Shown: positions 1 to 9,001, numbered from the stretch's first letter. The stretch: 46,844 nt of DNA from Deinococcus marmoris DSM 12784 (GCF_000701405.1 NZ_JNIV01000032.1:1-46844), one strand, 5' to 3'. The notes: generated from the letters alone by a model not told the origin. Numbers and translations are program-made.

Positions 1-380
1 GGCGTGGCCAGGAGTTCGTTCCAGCGCACCTGGCCGTCCATCTCCGCTGCCGAGAACGCGTTGTCCGCCGCCTGCCATCCCGAGAACGCCACGACGGTGG
101 TCTGGCGCTGCGGGTGGTACCACACCCCAGTCATGACGGCGTCCGCGCCCAGGTGCGAACGCCTGGAGACGTACCCTGCCTGGCTCAGCATGGTCCCCAG
201 GGCCTGCATGCGCTGCTCGCACTCGGCGAGCTTCAGCCCCGTTGCGGACATGGCGGTCAACTGGTTACCGAGGGTCTCAGCGGGGGCAGCCTGTCTCCCC
301 AGCGCCCCGGGTGCGCCCAGCAGCCCCAGGGTGAGTAGCGCGACGGACAGGCGGCGGGCCAACGGGTGGACTGTAGGCAT
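1..380 (-). CDS. Exported hypothetical protein, 3' end beyond window
   Basis: An open frame runs leftwards off the window from ATG at 380-378, with AGGAG about 10 bases upstream (ACAGGAGAACGCATC-ATG). The first ~28 residues are basic (MPTVHPLARRLSV) then hydrophobic (ALLTLGLLGAPGALG), which is a signal peptide. The mature part begins QAAPAETLGNQLTAM and contains one Cys in LAECEQRM, then YVSRRSHLGADAVMTGVWY and a segment TTVVAFSGWQAADNAF. At least 126 residues are present. I do not recognise the family; the small, mixed alpha/beta-looking domain resembles other short secreted proteins of unknown role. Confidence 0.7.
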   Translation of the reverse strand, partial: MPTVHPLARRLSVALLTLGLLGAPGALGRQAAPAETLGNQLTAMSATGLKLAECEQRMQALGTMLSQAGYVSRRSHLGADAVMTGVWYHPQRQTTVVAFSGWQAADNAFSAAEMDGQVRWNELLAT

Positions 381-647
381 GATGCGTTCTCCTGTGCAGG
401 GCAGACCTGCCGCCGCGCCTCTCGTTCCAGACGGAACCAGGGACGGCGTGAAGAGAGACGGGTGAACGATGCCGCAGACCTGGGGAGCCGGGTGCCCGGC
501 TCCTGCCTGATCTCAGCGCTGGGCTGATGTCCCCAGGGTGCGCGTTTCCAGTTCAAAACACATCGGGAGAAGTAAGTACGGCGCGGGCAGGTGACCCTGG
601 CAGAATGATGTAGACCCCCCCCCATTCGGAAGCGGGATGTCGCAAGG
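381..647. other. Intergenic stretch without gene
   Basis: No coding pattern is convincing on either strand between the exported protein and the LuxR-type regulator. A run of nine to ten C residues lies near 615-623. The only structured feature is the terminator at 648-672. Confidence 0.5.
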
Positions 648-672
648 AAAAAGCCAGCAGACATCTGGCTGG
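648..672 (-). terminator. Intrinsic terminator of the LuxR-type gene
   Basis: Read on the minus strand the sequence is AGCCAG-ATGTCTG-CTGGCT followed by TTTTT, about 60 bases after the stop of the 732-3035 gene. The stem is only 6 bp plus flanking pairs, but the T tract is at the right place. Confidence 0.6.
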
Positions 673-731
673 AGCAGCTCTCTCTGTGCTTTGGCGCTGG
701 CATGTTCAGCCCTGAGGTCAGCCCGTGCTCC

Positions 732-3035
732 TCACAAGGTGGGTGGCGTGGATTCATCGCCTTCGGCCAGTCCATGCTCCATGGCCCAGCGGGTCAGTTC
801 CACGCGGTTGTGCAGGCCCAGCTTGCCCAGCAGGTTCGCCACATGTTTGCTGGCGGTGCCGGAGCTGATGTTCAGCAGCCGCGCAACTTTCCGGTCCGGG
901 TGGCCCTGCGCCACCAGGGCCAGCACCTCCAGTTCGCGGGGCGTTAGGTCTGGACGCGGCGCTGGTGTCAGGGCCAGCCCCCCGGCCAGTTTCACCACGT
1001 CTTCTATCTGCAGGTGAAGGCCCGTCGTCCAGGCCTGGCCGTAGGCAGCCTCGCCCAGCGCCTTGCGGGCAAGGGCCAGGTCCTGGTGCAGTCGGCGGTC
1101 CAGCACGCCCTGAGAACGCTCCCCGACAGGATCATTGACGAAGGCGGTGAACTGCACCAGCGTTGTCCACTCGTGCTGCTCGGCCGCCACGAAGACGAGG
1201 CCCCAGCGCAGGACATGCTTGACCATGCCCCGGAGGCCGTCGCCCACGGCTTCGTCCAGGCACGCCAGCAACAGCGTGCGGGCTTCAGGCAACTGGTGCA
1301 CGGACACCAGCACGAGCCCCACCGTCGTCCTGGCGGTCCGGTATTCCACCCTGCCGCCCATGTCCTGGAAGTACCCGCAGGCCAGCCGGGCATACTTCAG
1401 GGCCTGCGTGTGTTGGCCCAGCTCCAGCAGATCCGTGGACGCACAGAGGTGGGCAAATCCCTGCAACCTCTGCTGCTCACGGGTCGCAGGCCGGTCACCC
1501 AGCCATTCGTGCACCTCGCGGATCAGCTGCTGTCTGACCGTCCATGCCTGCTCAGGCCGCCCCGTTTCCCTCATCACGTCTGCCAGGTTGAGGGTCTGCC
1601 CGGCCGCTCCTTCCACGTCGCCCAGTTCGCGGCACAGCGCCACGATTTCAAGCAACTGTGCTTCACGGGCCTGAAGTCGCCCCATATAGTTCAGGGTGTT
1701 CGCGCTGATTTTCAACGCCTGAAGCAGTGTGCGGCGGTCCTTGGGCGGGGGTAGGGCCAGGACCCCGTCCACCAGGGGCGCCTCCTGCAGATCGATGCCC
1801 AGGGCCGACCACATGACACCTATGGCACCGAGATAACGGTAGGCCAGATCCGAGTGGCGCTGTTCTACAGTCCAGATCATCCCGGCCCGGATGTTGGGGT
1901 AGTGCGCCAGGTCCGCTTTCAAGCTGTTCAGTCCGTCCAACTCCACGCGGTGCCGATGTCCCTCTACCATCTCCAGGAAGTGCCAGGCGTGTCGCTCTCG
2001 CCAGATGGCCTCTTGCGGGTGGCCGTTCAGGCGTTCAACGGCCAGTTCCCGCAAAGGTTGGAGCATCTTCCACAGGGTGCTCGGCGTGTCCAGCCGCTGG
2101 AGCAGGCTCTGCTCCAGCAGCGCTTCGGCCCGCTCCAGCACCGTGTCGTCCCCCCACACCGCAGCCAGCGCCTGCGGGGTAAATGGGCCGCTGAACACAG
2201 CGCAGCATTCGAACACTGCCCGGTCCATCTCGTCCAGCAGCTCGTAGCTCCATTCCACCGTCGCCCGCAGGGACCGCAGGCGTTCGGGCCGATCCCGGAA
2301 GTCCGCCTTGAGCACCTCCAGCGGATGTTCCAGCCGGGTCAGCAGGTCCCCCAGCGCGTAGCTGCGGGTCCGCATGGCCGCCAGTTCCAGCGCAAGGGGG
2401 ACTCCCTCGAGCAGCCCGCACAGCCGCGTGATCTGGGCGGCATTGGCTTCGTTCAGCGTGAATGAAGGGGTCAGGGCGTGGACGCGGGCGACAAACAACT
2501 GCACCGCCGCGCTCGAAGCGGCGTCGCGGACGCGCTGGGGCAGCCCCAGTGGCTCGACTGGGTACTCCACCTCGTCATGCAGTCGCAGCGCCGCCCGGCT
2601 GGTCACCACCAGCTGCAGCGTGTCCGTGCGGGCCAGGAGGTCAGCCAGGTCTGGGGCAGCAGGGAGAAGTTGCTCGAAGTTGTCCAGGATCAGCAGGGTG
2701 CGGCGGCGGGCCGCGAAGTCCTGAATTTGCCGTTCTGGTGCGCCTCGGAGTCCATGCTCCGGCAAGGCGGCGGCGATCAAGCCCAGCACCCCTTTCGGTT
2801 CGCGCACGGCGCTGAGGTCAATGAACTGGACGTGGTCAAGCTGAGGCGACTCGCCTGCTCGCTCGATTGCATGGGCCAGATGCAGGACCAGAGCGGTCTT
2901 GCCCATCCCACCGGGGCCGCGCAGCGTGAGCAGGCGTACCCCATCCTGGAGCAATTTGAGCAATTGGCGCAGGTCATGCTCGCGGCCATACAGCGGGGCG
3001 AGCGCACCCGGCGGTGACCCCGGCCGGTGGTTCAT
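732..3035 (-). CDS. NB-ARC-type ATPase / LuxR-family transcriptional regulator
   Basis: A 767-residue signalling ATPase with a C-terminal DNA-binding domain. The N-terminal NTPase has Walker A GPGGMGKT at residues 40-47, Walker B LLILDNFE at about 114-121, a TSR sensor at 145-147 and the GVPLALELAA motif near 210, as in NB-ARC/STAND proteins. The middle ~400 residues are helical and look like TPR-type repeats. The last ~70 residues are a LuxR HTH (LTPRELEVLALVAQG, then VARLLNISSGTASKHV). Such proteins couple an unknown ligand to transcription. The ATG overlaps the stop of the upstream membrane gene (ATGA), so the two may be coupled; a TACACT hexamer also lies 5 bases upstream. A terminator follows at 648-672. 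No neighbouring target operon is obvious. Confidence 0.9.
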   Translation of the reverse strand: MNHRPGSPPGALAPLYGREHDLRQLLKLLQDGVRLLTLRGPGGMGKTALVLHLAHAIERAGESPQLDHVQFIDLSAVREPKGVLGLIAAALPEHGLRGAPERQIQDFAARRRTLLILDNFEQLLPAAPDLADLLARTDTLQLVVTSRAALRLHDEVEYPVEPLGLPQRVRDAASSAAVQLFVARVHALTPSFTLNEANAAQITRLCGLLEGVPLALELAAMRTRSYALGDLLTRLEHPLEVLKADFRDRPERLRSLRATVEWSYELLDEMDRAVFECCAVFSGPFTPQALAAVWGDDTVLERAEALLEQSLLQRLDTPSTLWKMLQPLRELAVERLNGHPQEAIWRERHAWHFLEMVEGHRHRVELDGLNSLKADLAHYPNIRAGMIWTVEQRHSDLAYRYLGAIGVMWSALGIDLQEAPLVDGVLALPPPKDRRTLLQALKISANTLNYMGRLQAREAQLLEIVALCRELGDVEGAAGQTLNLADVMRETGRPEQAWTVRQQLIREVHEWLGDRPATREQQRLQGFAHLCASTDLLELGQHTQALKYARLACGYFQDMGGRVEYRTARTTVGLVLVSVHQLPEARTLLLACLDEAVGDGLRGMVKHVLRWGLVFVAAEQHEWTTLVQFTAFVNDPVGERSQGVLDRRLHQDLALARKALGEAAYGQAWTTGLHLQIEDVVKLAGGLALTPAPRPDLTPRELEVLALVAQGHPDRKVARLLNISSGTASKHVANLLGKLGLHNRVELTRWAMEHGLAEGDESTPPTL

Positions 3036-3682
3036 AGATCAGTGTAGACCCCGGTGGCGGGCTGTTGTGGCTGGACTGGACCGGGCGACTGGGAAGCCGG
3101 TGCCGACGTCGAGAACTGCTGCAGCGGGCGCGGCCGTGCTCCCACGGGCTGACTCCGGGGCCGCTCCCGCACATCAGTGGTCATGCTCCGGGCATGGGGC
3201 GGCGGAACTCGCCGCCACACGCTTGTCTCTGACCGTGCTTCCACGAGCGCATCATGTGGCACGGGCACGGCTGGGCTGCGGCATGATGCGTGGACGTGAC
3301 GCAACAATATGTCATCTCTGATAGTGGTCAGAAACCATAGGGCAAGCAGTACCGCCAGCCCGGCCGCGGTCGTCAGGTTCACCTCACGGCGACCTGGCGC
3401 CTCCCCACAGAAGCGCTGAAAGGCATTCAGGTAAAGCGCCGCTCCAGCCATCACCAGACCGTTGCCGAGCAGGACTGACACCTGCAGGGACCCTTCGGTG
3501 CGGGCGGCCGAGACCATGAAGCCCAGAACCAGACTGCTGTGGCCGACGGTCCAGGTACGCCAGCCGGGATACGATGGTCGCCACAGCGCGACCAGCAGGG
3601 TGATGACGGCGACCAGGGCCGTGACCAGCCAGACCATCGCCGTAAAGACAGTCAGGGGGGCCCATGCGACGAAATCGGTCAT
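3032..3682 (-). CDS. Membrane protein resembling the sensor part of a GGDEF protein, probably truncated
   Basis: ATG at 3682 is preferred over the TTG at 3691, because GGGGAG sits about 11 bases before the ATG but only 2 before the TTG. Residues 1-120 hold about four membrane helices (from MTDFVAWAPLTVF through WFLTTIRDD). This layout is typical of the N-terminal membrane region of diguanylate cyclases in this group. The remaining ~95 residues are Pro/Arg/Ser-rich low complexity (for example RPRSQPVGARPRPLQQF) with no GGDEF domain, so the catalytic half looks lost and the tail may be out-of-frame sequence. The stop overlaps the start of the LuxR-type gene by ATGA. It may be a functional short membrane protein or a remnant. 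Confidence 0.5.
   Translation of the reverse strand: MTDFVAWAPLTVFTAMVWLVTALVAVITLLVALWRPSYPGWRTWTVGHSSLVLGFMVSAARTEGSLQVSVLLGNGLVMAGAALYLNAFQRFCGEAPGRREVNLTTAAGLAVLLALWFLTTIRDDILLRHVHASCRSPAVPVPHDALVEARSETSVWRRVPPPHARSMTTDVRERPRSQPVGARPRPLQQFSTSAPASQSPGPVQPQQPATGVYTDL
3041..3046 (-). promoter_or_regulatory. Possible -10 element for leaderless LuxR-type mRNA
   Basis: TACACT on the minus strand ends 5 bases before the ATG at 3035, while no Shine-Dalgarno sequence is present. This matches the TANNNT-to-start spacing of leaderless genes common in Deinococcus. No good -35 is visible, so translational coupling to the upstream gene is the alternative. Confidence 0.3.
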
Positions 3683-3814
3683 CAAGGCCAAAGCTCCCCA
3701 TGAGCTTGGGGGGTAGATGAACGGGCGTCAAGCCCCCGGACGGAGGCAGTCTCGCCGGGTCACACTGCCCTTCTGCTCTACCCGGAGTTCTCGCCCAACA
3801 CTTCGAAGTCGTTC

Positions 3815-4279
3815 TTGGCAGCCTCTGGCAGTCAAAATCGGAGCCTGCCCCGCCTCGGACCGTGCACCACCTTTCGTGGCCCTCTGGAAGGCCTCAACGC
3901 CCACCTGGGGCGGGCACGCCTGTTCGTCCAGGTGGCGTGGGGCATGTTGCACGACCTCACGCACTTGGTGCTGTGTGAGCTCTGCGCCCGGTGGGCAGAA
4001 GGAATCGACTTCAATCTGGAGCACTACCGGTGGTCAGCGTTCGCGCAGTTCCTCTGGACAAACAGCATCCTGACCTCAACGCAATTTGACTGCCTGTGGG
4101 ATCTGGGCACTTCGGATCCTGATCAGGCCATGGGGCGCGCCATGCTGTTCGAGCTGATTTCACAGCCCGACTGCCCAGGAACGCTGCTGGAGCGCGCCGC
4201 GTCGTCCCAGCACACCGCCTTGGCCCGGAAAAGCCAGCATCTGCTGGCCCGACGATTCGCGAACACGCCAGCAAGGTGA
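3815..4279 (+). CDS. Hypothetical protein
   Basis: The protein reads like genuine coding sequence from about residue 25 on (LNAHLGRARLFVQVAWGMLH, LTHLVLCELCARWAEGIDF, EHYRWSAFAQFLW), with a balanced composition and Trp/Cys residues. The first ~25 residues are less convincing, so the true start may be the ATG near 3944 or an unannotated upstream codon. The stop is 7 bases before the next gene and the two are probably cotranscribed. I do not recognise the family. Confidence 0.5.
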   Translation: MAASGSQNRSLPRLGPCTTFRGPLEGLNAHLGRARLFVQVAWGMLHDLTHLVLCELCARWAEGIDFNLEHYRWSAFAQFLWTNSILTSTQFDCLWDLGTSDPDQAMGRAMLFELISQPDCPGTLLERAASSQHTALARKSQHLLARRFANTPAR

Positions 4280-4286
4280 GGTAGAA

Positions 4287-4730
4287 ATGCCAGACCAACC
4301 CGTATGGTGGGAAATTAAAGAGCCGGAGGACTCGCAGGTGTGGAGCGACTTCAGGTTGACGTTCGACTTCAATCCCAGCACGTCATCCCGGGACTGGCCC
4401 AGCTTTCGTGAACCCGTGCCCTCCGTCACCTGCGCCCTCTCCACCGAATGGGACGCCGCCGCCAGTGAAGAGTTTCTCGCGTTGATGAAGGGGCATATCC
4501 GTGCCTGTGCGCGGCCGGATGAGTGGGTGTATGGGCTGGACCCGCACCACACCTGCTGCCGGTATAACCCCCATCTGCTGGAAGAGCCTGCGCCAGATGC
4601 CCTGGGATACCGAGATCCATGGGACGGGTTCGTGCTGCCGAATGGGGACTATGGCATCACGCTGGCCGACGATTGGCGGTGGGGGACGCTGGGCCATCCC
4701 TGGGAATGGAGCCTTTGTGTGTTCGGCTAG
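4287..4730 (+). CDS. DUF2716 family protein
   Basis: A 147-residue protein with AAGGTGAGG upstream of the ATG. It matches the DUF2716 pattern: an early VWWEIKEPED segment, FRLTFDFNPS, then FREPVPSVTCAL, a central YGLDPHHTCCRYNPH and the end GDYGITLADDWRWGTLGHPW. The family has no established biochemical function; members are small soluble proteins scattered in Gram-positives and Deinococcus, often near immunity-like genes. It lies directly behind the hypothetical gene at 3815, suggesting one transcript. Confidence 0.75.
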   Translation: MPDQPVWWEIKEPEDSQVWSDFRLTFDFNPSTSSRDWPSFREPVPSVTCALSTEWDAAASEEFLALMKGHIRACARPDEWVYGLDPHHTCCRYNPHLLEEPAPDALGYRDPWDGFVLPNGDYGITLADDWRWGTLGHPWEWSLCVFG

Positions 4731-4904
4731 TCCTTGATGGATGCTGTGGCATGCGCCAGGCCGCGCCTCTTGGGGCGTGTGATTCGGGTCAACGGACGGC
4801 GCCCGCCGGAGCCGTAGACGGCCCCTGATCGGGGAGGACCGAGAACTTTCGCTCCACCAGGGCGTGTCTTTGTGCAACCTCAGCTGCTGCGCTGCATGGC
4901 CCGC

Positions 4905-6329
4905 TCCTCCAGCCACGCCAGCGTCGTCGGCGGGTCGCTCAGCCGCTTTACGATGCGCTGCTGTTAGCCGCCTTCGTCCACCTGCGCCAGCACGCGCGGT
5001 TCCGGTGACACAGGACTCAACAACCGTTGTCTGGGACGCAGCCTCGACCACCTGCTGCGCGAGGAAAGCCGGGGCACCGCGAAAGCACCCGTCACCCTGA
5101 CGACCCTCATCAGCGCCGCGCCTGACCAGTGTCATGGTGGCGGGCCTGCACGCCCACGTGGCCAGCCGGTTCATGCCCGACAACACGCGTTCGTTCCGCT
5201 CGCGCGGCAAGGCGACCACGCGCGCTGGGCGACACCCGCATGACGCTGCACCCGGAGCTAATTGGGCAGGTGCAAAACCTCCTGGAAGACGAGCTGCTGC
5301 GCCGCGGCGCGGCGGCGCCCGAACTGGGCTTGCTGGAACTGGACCCGCAGGTGGTGGGCGTGCGTGTCGCGGCCTCGGCGCGGGCGGCGTCCGGAGGCCT
5401 GGAAGGGCTGGCCCCCGGCAGCATGCTGCCCCTGACGCCCCAGGGCACGGAGGCCACAACCACCGCCCGCCTGTTCATGCACTGGGCCCAGAAGGACCGC
5501 GCCGGCTCCATCGGACCTGGACCTGTCGGCCGTCTCGTACAACGCTGCAGGCGAGCAGATCGGCCAGTGCACCTTCAGTAGCCTGCGGGCCCCCGGCATG
5601 GTGCATTCCGGCGACCTGCGCAGCGCGCCGCTGCCGGTCGGTGCCACCGAGTACATCGATCTGGACCTTGAGCAGCTGCGGAAGAGCGGCGCCACGCTGA
5701 TCATAGCCTCGGTGTACTCGTTCACCTCGGTGCCGTTCTTGGGGATGGAACGCGCGTCGTGCGGGCTGATGAGCCGCGCGGACACCGCCAAAGGGGCGCG
5801 CGAGATGGACCTGTCAACCGTGCGCCTCAAGTTCGACCTGCGCGGCGAGCAGACCTCGTGTACGCTGCTGGCCATCGACCTGCGCGAGCCGGGCCAGGAA
5901 CAGGTCATCTTCCTGGAACTGGCCGGCGACCGCGGCGGCTACCAGGTCATCGAGCGCGACGCGATGCAGAGCCTGGCCCTGAGCATCGCCCAGGCCGGCA
6001 GCGGCATGCCGCTGACTCTGCTGACCGCGCCTCACCTGGCCCGCGCCGAGACTGTACGCTGCGGCGCGCAGAGCTGGAAACGTCAGGCCGCCGAGGGCCG
6101 CGAGGACTTTGCCCGCCGCGTGCAGCTGGGCCTGATCGACGCCGCCGAGGGGCGCATGATGGAGATGGACGAGGTGGCCGACGTGCCCGCAGGCCCCACA
6201 CTGCTGATTACCGACCAGCCGCAGCGTGCGCTCAGCCCAGGCGACACCGTCATCTGCTTCCAGCCCGGCGTCACCCAGCCAGCCGGAGTGGCGGTCCACG
6301 GCCTGCGCGGGTTGCTCGACGCCCTCTAA
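4905..6329 (+). pseudogene. Frameshifted MXAN_6230/SCO0854-type (TerD-like) protein
   Basis: Pieces of one protein occur in successive frames: DALLLAAFVHLRQHARFR (about 4955-5003, then a stop), LGRSLDHLLREESRG and VTLTTLISAAPDQ (to ~5127), VMVAGLHAHVASRFMPDNT (from ~5131), MTLHPELIGQVQNLLEDELL to LFMHWAQKDRAGS (frame 2, to 5509), then SDLDLSAVSYNAAGEQIG (frame 0, from 5511) to the stop at 6329. Dropping the single A at 5510 joins the last two and recreates the conserved DLDLS...HSGDL...IDLDLEQL pattern of this tellurite-locus-associated family. At least four indels are needed for the whole gene. The last 240 codons (5598-6329) remain open and could still be translated. Alternative: sequencing errors in a GC-rich stretch. 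Confidence 0.75.
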
Positions 6330-6413
6330 AGACGCGCCGCTCAGACCCGGACCGGGAGAGCCATCTTCTGGTCCTTTGATTCAAGATCCACCGCCCCACA
6401 AAGGAGCCCCACC

Positions 6414-6902
6414 ATGGACCTGACCACCCTGAAAGCCCGCCACCTCGAAGCCCGCAAGGCCGCGCGCACCGACCCGCAGGCCGCCGCAACAGCAGCCGTG
6501 CTCAGCCGGGTGCTGGGCGACGCCGAGACCCAGGCCAAGAACAAGCCTGGAATGGCTCACCTTGACCTGATCGCTGGCGTCACAGGCGCGCAGCGCACAT
6601 CCCTCGAAAAAGAGGTGCAGGACCTCACCAAGCTGGGCCGCAACACCGAGATGGCCACCCGGGAACTGGGCATCCTCCAGGCGCTGCACGGCGAGGTGAC
6701 GGCCATCAAGGCGCAGCAGGACGCCGAGAAATCGGCGGCGCTGATGAGCGAGCCTGACCTGGCAGGCGTCATTCGCGGGGCCATCGACGCCGGGGCCACG
6801 AACATCGGGGCGGTCATGAACGTGCTCAAGACCAACCACGCCGGCCAGTACGACGGCGCCGTGGCCAGCCGCCTGGCCAGAGAAGCGCTCGCGGCCACCT
6901 GA
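6414..6902 (+). CDS. GatB/YqeY-like protein
   Basis: A 162-residue helical protein with AAGGAG 9 bases before ATG. The C-terminal part (VIRGAIDAGATNIGAVMNVL, GQYDGAVASRLAREAL) fits the YqeY pattern in which an Asp/Gly-rich turn follows GkvM. The N-terminus (LKARHLEARKAARTDPQ) fits the YqeY start. YqeY resembles the tail domain of the GatB amidotransferase subunit and is thought to bind tRNA; its role is not settled. It lies 84 bases after the TerD-like pseudogene and ends in a strong terminator, so the two were probably one operon of which only this gene stays intact. Confidence 0.65.
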   Translation: MDLTTLKARHLEARKAARTDPQAAATAAVLSRVLGDAETQAKNKPGMAHLDLIAGVTGAQRTSLEKEVQDLTKLGRNTEMATRELGILQALHGEVTAIKAQQDAEKSAALMSEPDLAGVIRGAIDAGATNIGAVMNVLKTNHAGQYDGAVASRLAREALAAT

Positions 6903-6918
6903 GTCCACACCGCCTTCA

Positions 6919-6956
6919 GGCCGCGTCTCCCCGATAGAGACGCGGCCTTTCGTTTG
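6919..6956 (+). terminator. Rho-independent terminator
   Basis: A perfect 11-bp stem GGCCGCGTCTC / GAGACGCGGCC with a 7-base loop (6919-6947) is followed by TTTCGTTTG. It lies 17 bases after the stop of the YqeY-like gene. Confidence 0.9.
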
Positions 6957-7139
6957 TTTCGTGCTGAATCGCTGGTCGGCGCCAGTCCCCTCCGGATCCA
7001 GCGGACCACCTCAGGATGCGGACCACCATCCATGCTGCCTCGGCGTCCTGAGAGTGGCCCGCGAGCCTCAGAGCAGCGTAAGAGTGCTGCGGCCCTGCAG
7101 CAGCATGCCAGCGGCGGTTGGAAAGTAAGGAGATGCGGC

Positions 7140-7511
7140 TCAGACCAGGCCGTGTTCGCGCTCGTAGGTCTCCCGTAGATGTGGGTAACCGGCCGTCAGG
7201 AACACGTCCAGTTGCAACTGGCGATCCAGCTGAGTCACCCGGGCAGACACCGGTTCGTGCTGAATGTCGTACCACAGGCCCCACAGGGCCCAGGACAACG
7301 GCTCGTCCAACCCCATCTGTGTTGCCAGTTCAGAGGGGCCGTCGCTGATGTGGGCCAGCAGGCGGGGCTGCAAATCGGGGGCCGCCTGGAGGGTGCGGGC
7401 CGTCAGGTGCATGGTGCAGGGCTGGGTGACGTGCCCGGCCAAGACCAGGGCCACAATCTCTACAGGCATCGCCTCAATCAGGCGCGAAATCTCGGGGGGA
7501 GGGGAATTCAT
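7140..7511 (-). CDS. Hypothetical protein
   Basis: A 123-residue protein beginning MNSPPPEISRLIEAMPVEIV and containing LGLWYDI-like aromatic segments (SWALWGLWYDIQHE). The start is uncertain: ATG at 7511 has no clear ribosome site, and an internal ATG at 7469 (MPVEIV) is an alternative. A diverged copy of its N-terminus (LRRLIKAMPVEVGEE) survives at 14720-14800, which supports the reading frame from upstream of MPVE. The ATG at 7511 overlaps, head to head, the ATG of the plus-strand ORF at 7510. Family unknown. Confidence 0.55.
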   Translation of the reverse strand: MNSPPPEISRLIEAMPVEIVALVLAGHVTQPCTMHLTARTLQAAPDLQPRLLAHISDGPSELATQMGLDEPLSWALWGLWYDIQHEPVSARVTQLDRQLQLDVFLTAGYPHLRETYEREHGLV

Positions 7512-7860
7512 GGCCAGACGTTACTGCCCACAGGCGAACCCTTACCCCCCATCAGAACGTGCGCGACTCATGAACCAGGGGAGGGCCCCGACAGACATCA
7601 CCCTCCAGAACAGGCGAACCCCGCTCTGCACGTTCTGCCTGGGCGAAGCCCACCCCTGTGCAGGGCCTCACGTCAAAGCAGCCCAGCGAGGCGGCGAGCG
7701 ATGGAACTGTCGACATCCCCGCCCGCCCGCCAATCACCTTGCACGAGAGACCGATGACCATTTCCGGCGCGCCTGCGCCCACGGGCTGCCCGCCTTCATG
7801 CCCGGATCGTGCCAGGAGTGTGAGCAGGAACTGCGGCGGCGTCTCCGGTCAAGGGTGGGC
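7510..7860 (+). CDS. Putative small Cys/His-rich protein, 3' end unclear
   Basis: ATG at 7510 follows a strong purine run (GGGGGGAGGGG, 5 bases away). The frame encodes CPQANPYPPSERARL, MNQGRAPTDITLQNRR, CTFCLGEAHPC, an HVKAAQRGGERWNC segment, then FRRACAHGLPAFMPGSCQEC. The paired Cys and His look like one or two metal-binding knuckles. The MNQG...QNRRT block recurs in the same frame at 14619-14680, arguing for real coding. The frame stays open to 8370, but beyond ~7850 it is antisense to the well-supported Fic gene, so I assume the natural 3' end has been lost near there. Could be a decaying gene. Confidence 0.4.
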
Positions 7861-8988
7861 GGCGGGCAGCACGAGTTCATACGCGGTCCCGCGCCCGCCG
7901 GTGCCGTCCATGACCCGCAGCAACTTCTTCTCCACAAGATCGCCCAGATCACGAACAGCGGTGGGCTGAGAGCACCCCGTGAACGCCGCATATTTGCTCG
8001 AGCGCAGCTTGCTGTCAAAGCCGTCGAGCAGTGCATTCAGCATCTTGCGCTGCCGTGCGTTGAGGTCTTGCCCCCCGTGGGCATGCCAGTACGCCCGCTT
8101 GAAGCGCACCTGAGCGATCAGATGTTCAGTGGTGTCGAGTGCGGCGTGAAGGCACTCCAGAAACCAGCTGATCCACCCGGTCACGTCCATGCCGCCTTTC
8201 TGCGTCTCCTCCAGGACCCGGTAATAGCTCTGGCGCTCCAGCCGGATGCGCGCCGACATGGAGTAATAGCGCTGCCTGCTCCCGTCTGCGCGGGCAAGCG
8301 CCAGATCCGCGATGGCGCGGGCCATGCGGCCGTTGCCGTCGTCGAACGGGTGAATGGTCAGGAACCATAGATGTGCGGTGGCCGCCTTCAGAACGGGATC
8401 GAGGTCCGCACTTTCGAACCAGGCCAGGAAGCGCGCCATCTCGGCGGGCACCCGGTCAGCGGCTGGTGCCACAAAATGGACCACCTGCCGATCAGGGCGG
8501 TCCGGAGCGCCGCTGAGGACCATCATGGGCCCCTGCCGGTCATCACGCCACGCCCCAACGATGATGCGGTGCAGGCCGCTGCGGCCCGTGGGGAACAGGG
8601 CCGCGTGCCAGCCGAAAAGCCGATCGGCGGTCAGCGGCGCCTCGAAGCGCTGGGTGGCGTCCAGGATCATGTCGACAACGCCTTCCACGTGCCGGTCCGG
8701 CACCGGGAGCCCCGCCGTGTCCAGGCCGAGCCGCGTGGCGATCGATGACCGCACCTGTTGCGCGTCCAGATGCTTCCCTTCGATCTCACTGCTCTGCGTC
8801 ACGTCCTGCACGAGCGCCTCCAGCACAGTCTCCTGCTGGGTGGCGAAGCCGAGATCGCCCATGGCGGTGACGAGTGCGCCGCGGCGGAAGTGCACGTCGG
8901 CGAGGGCCTTCCCAAATGCCGTGTGGTCCCAGTGGAACTCCGGCCACGCCGGCGTCTCGTGCGCGTACTGGGGCGAGGCGAACGTCAT
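7849..8988 (-). CDS. Fic family protein (putative AMPylase), class II
   Basis: A 379-residue protein. The catalytic Fic motif HPFDDGNGRMAR is intact at residues 213-224 and an inhibitory SxxxEG motif (SSEIEG) lies at 66-71, upstream of the Fic core, which defines class II auto-inhibited enzymes. The N-terminus (WPEFHWDHTAFGKALADVHF) fits the DUF4172 domain that precedes many bacterial Fic proteins. The C-terminus has a winged-helix-like segment (AAFTGCSQPTAVRDLGDLV). Fic enzymes transfer AMP from ATP to a Ser/Thr/Tyr of a target protein; the target here is unknown. The 5' side faces an A/T-richer stretch (GATTCGATTCTAGCC) that may be the promoter. No antitoxin partner adjoins it, as expected when the inhibitor is in cis. 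Confidence 0.93.
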   Translation of the reverse strand: MTFASPQYAHETPAWPEFHWDHTAFGKALADVHFRRGALVTAMGDLGFATQQETVLEALVQDVTQSSEIEGKHLDAQQVRSSIATRLGLDTAGLPVPDRHVEGVVDMILDATQRFEAPLTADRLFGWHAALFPTGRSGLHRIIVGAWRDDRQGPMMVLSGAPDRPDRQVVHFVAPAADRVPAEMARFLAWFESADLDPVLKAATAHLWFLTIHPFDDGNGRMARAIADLALARADGSRQRYYSMSARIRLERQSYYRVLEETQKGGMDVTGWISWFLECLHAALDTTEHLIAQVRFKRAYWHAHGGQDLNARQRKMLNALLDGFDSKLRSSKYAAFTGCSQPTAVRDLGDLVEKKLLRVMDGTGGRGTAYELVLPAAHP

Positions 8989-9001
8989 GATTCGATTCTA
9001 G

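Noticed and set aside
5258..5908. Minus-strand ORF of 216 codons
   Set aside because: Antisense to the TerD-like pseudogene, whose protein similarity on the plus strand is clear.
7851..8370. Extension of the Cys-rich plus ORF through the Fic gene
   Set aside because: The Fic protein on the other strand is complete with catalytic and inhibitory motifs; the plus extension is low-complexity.
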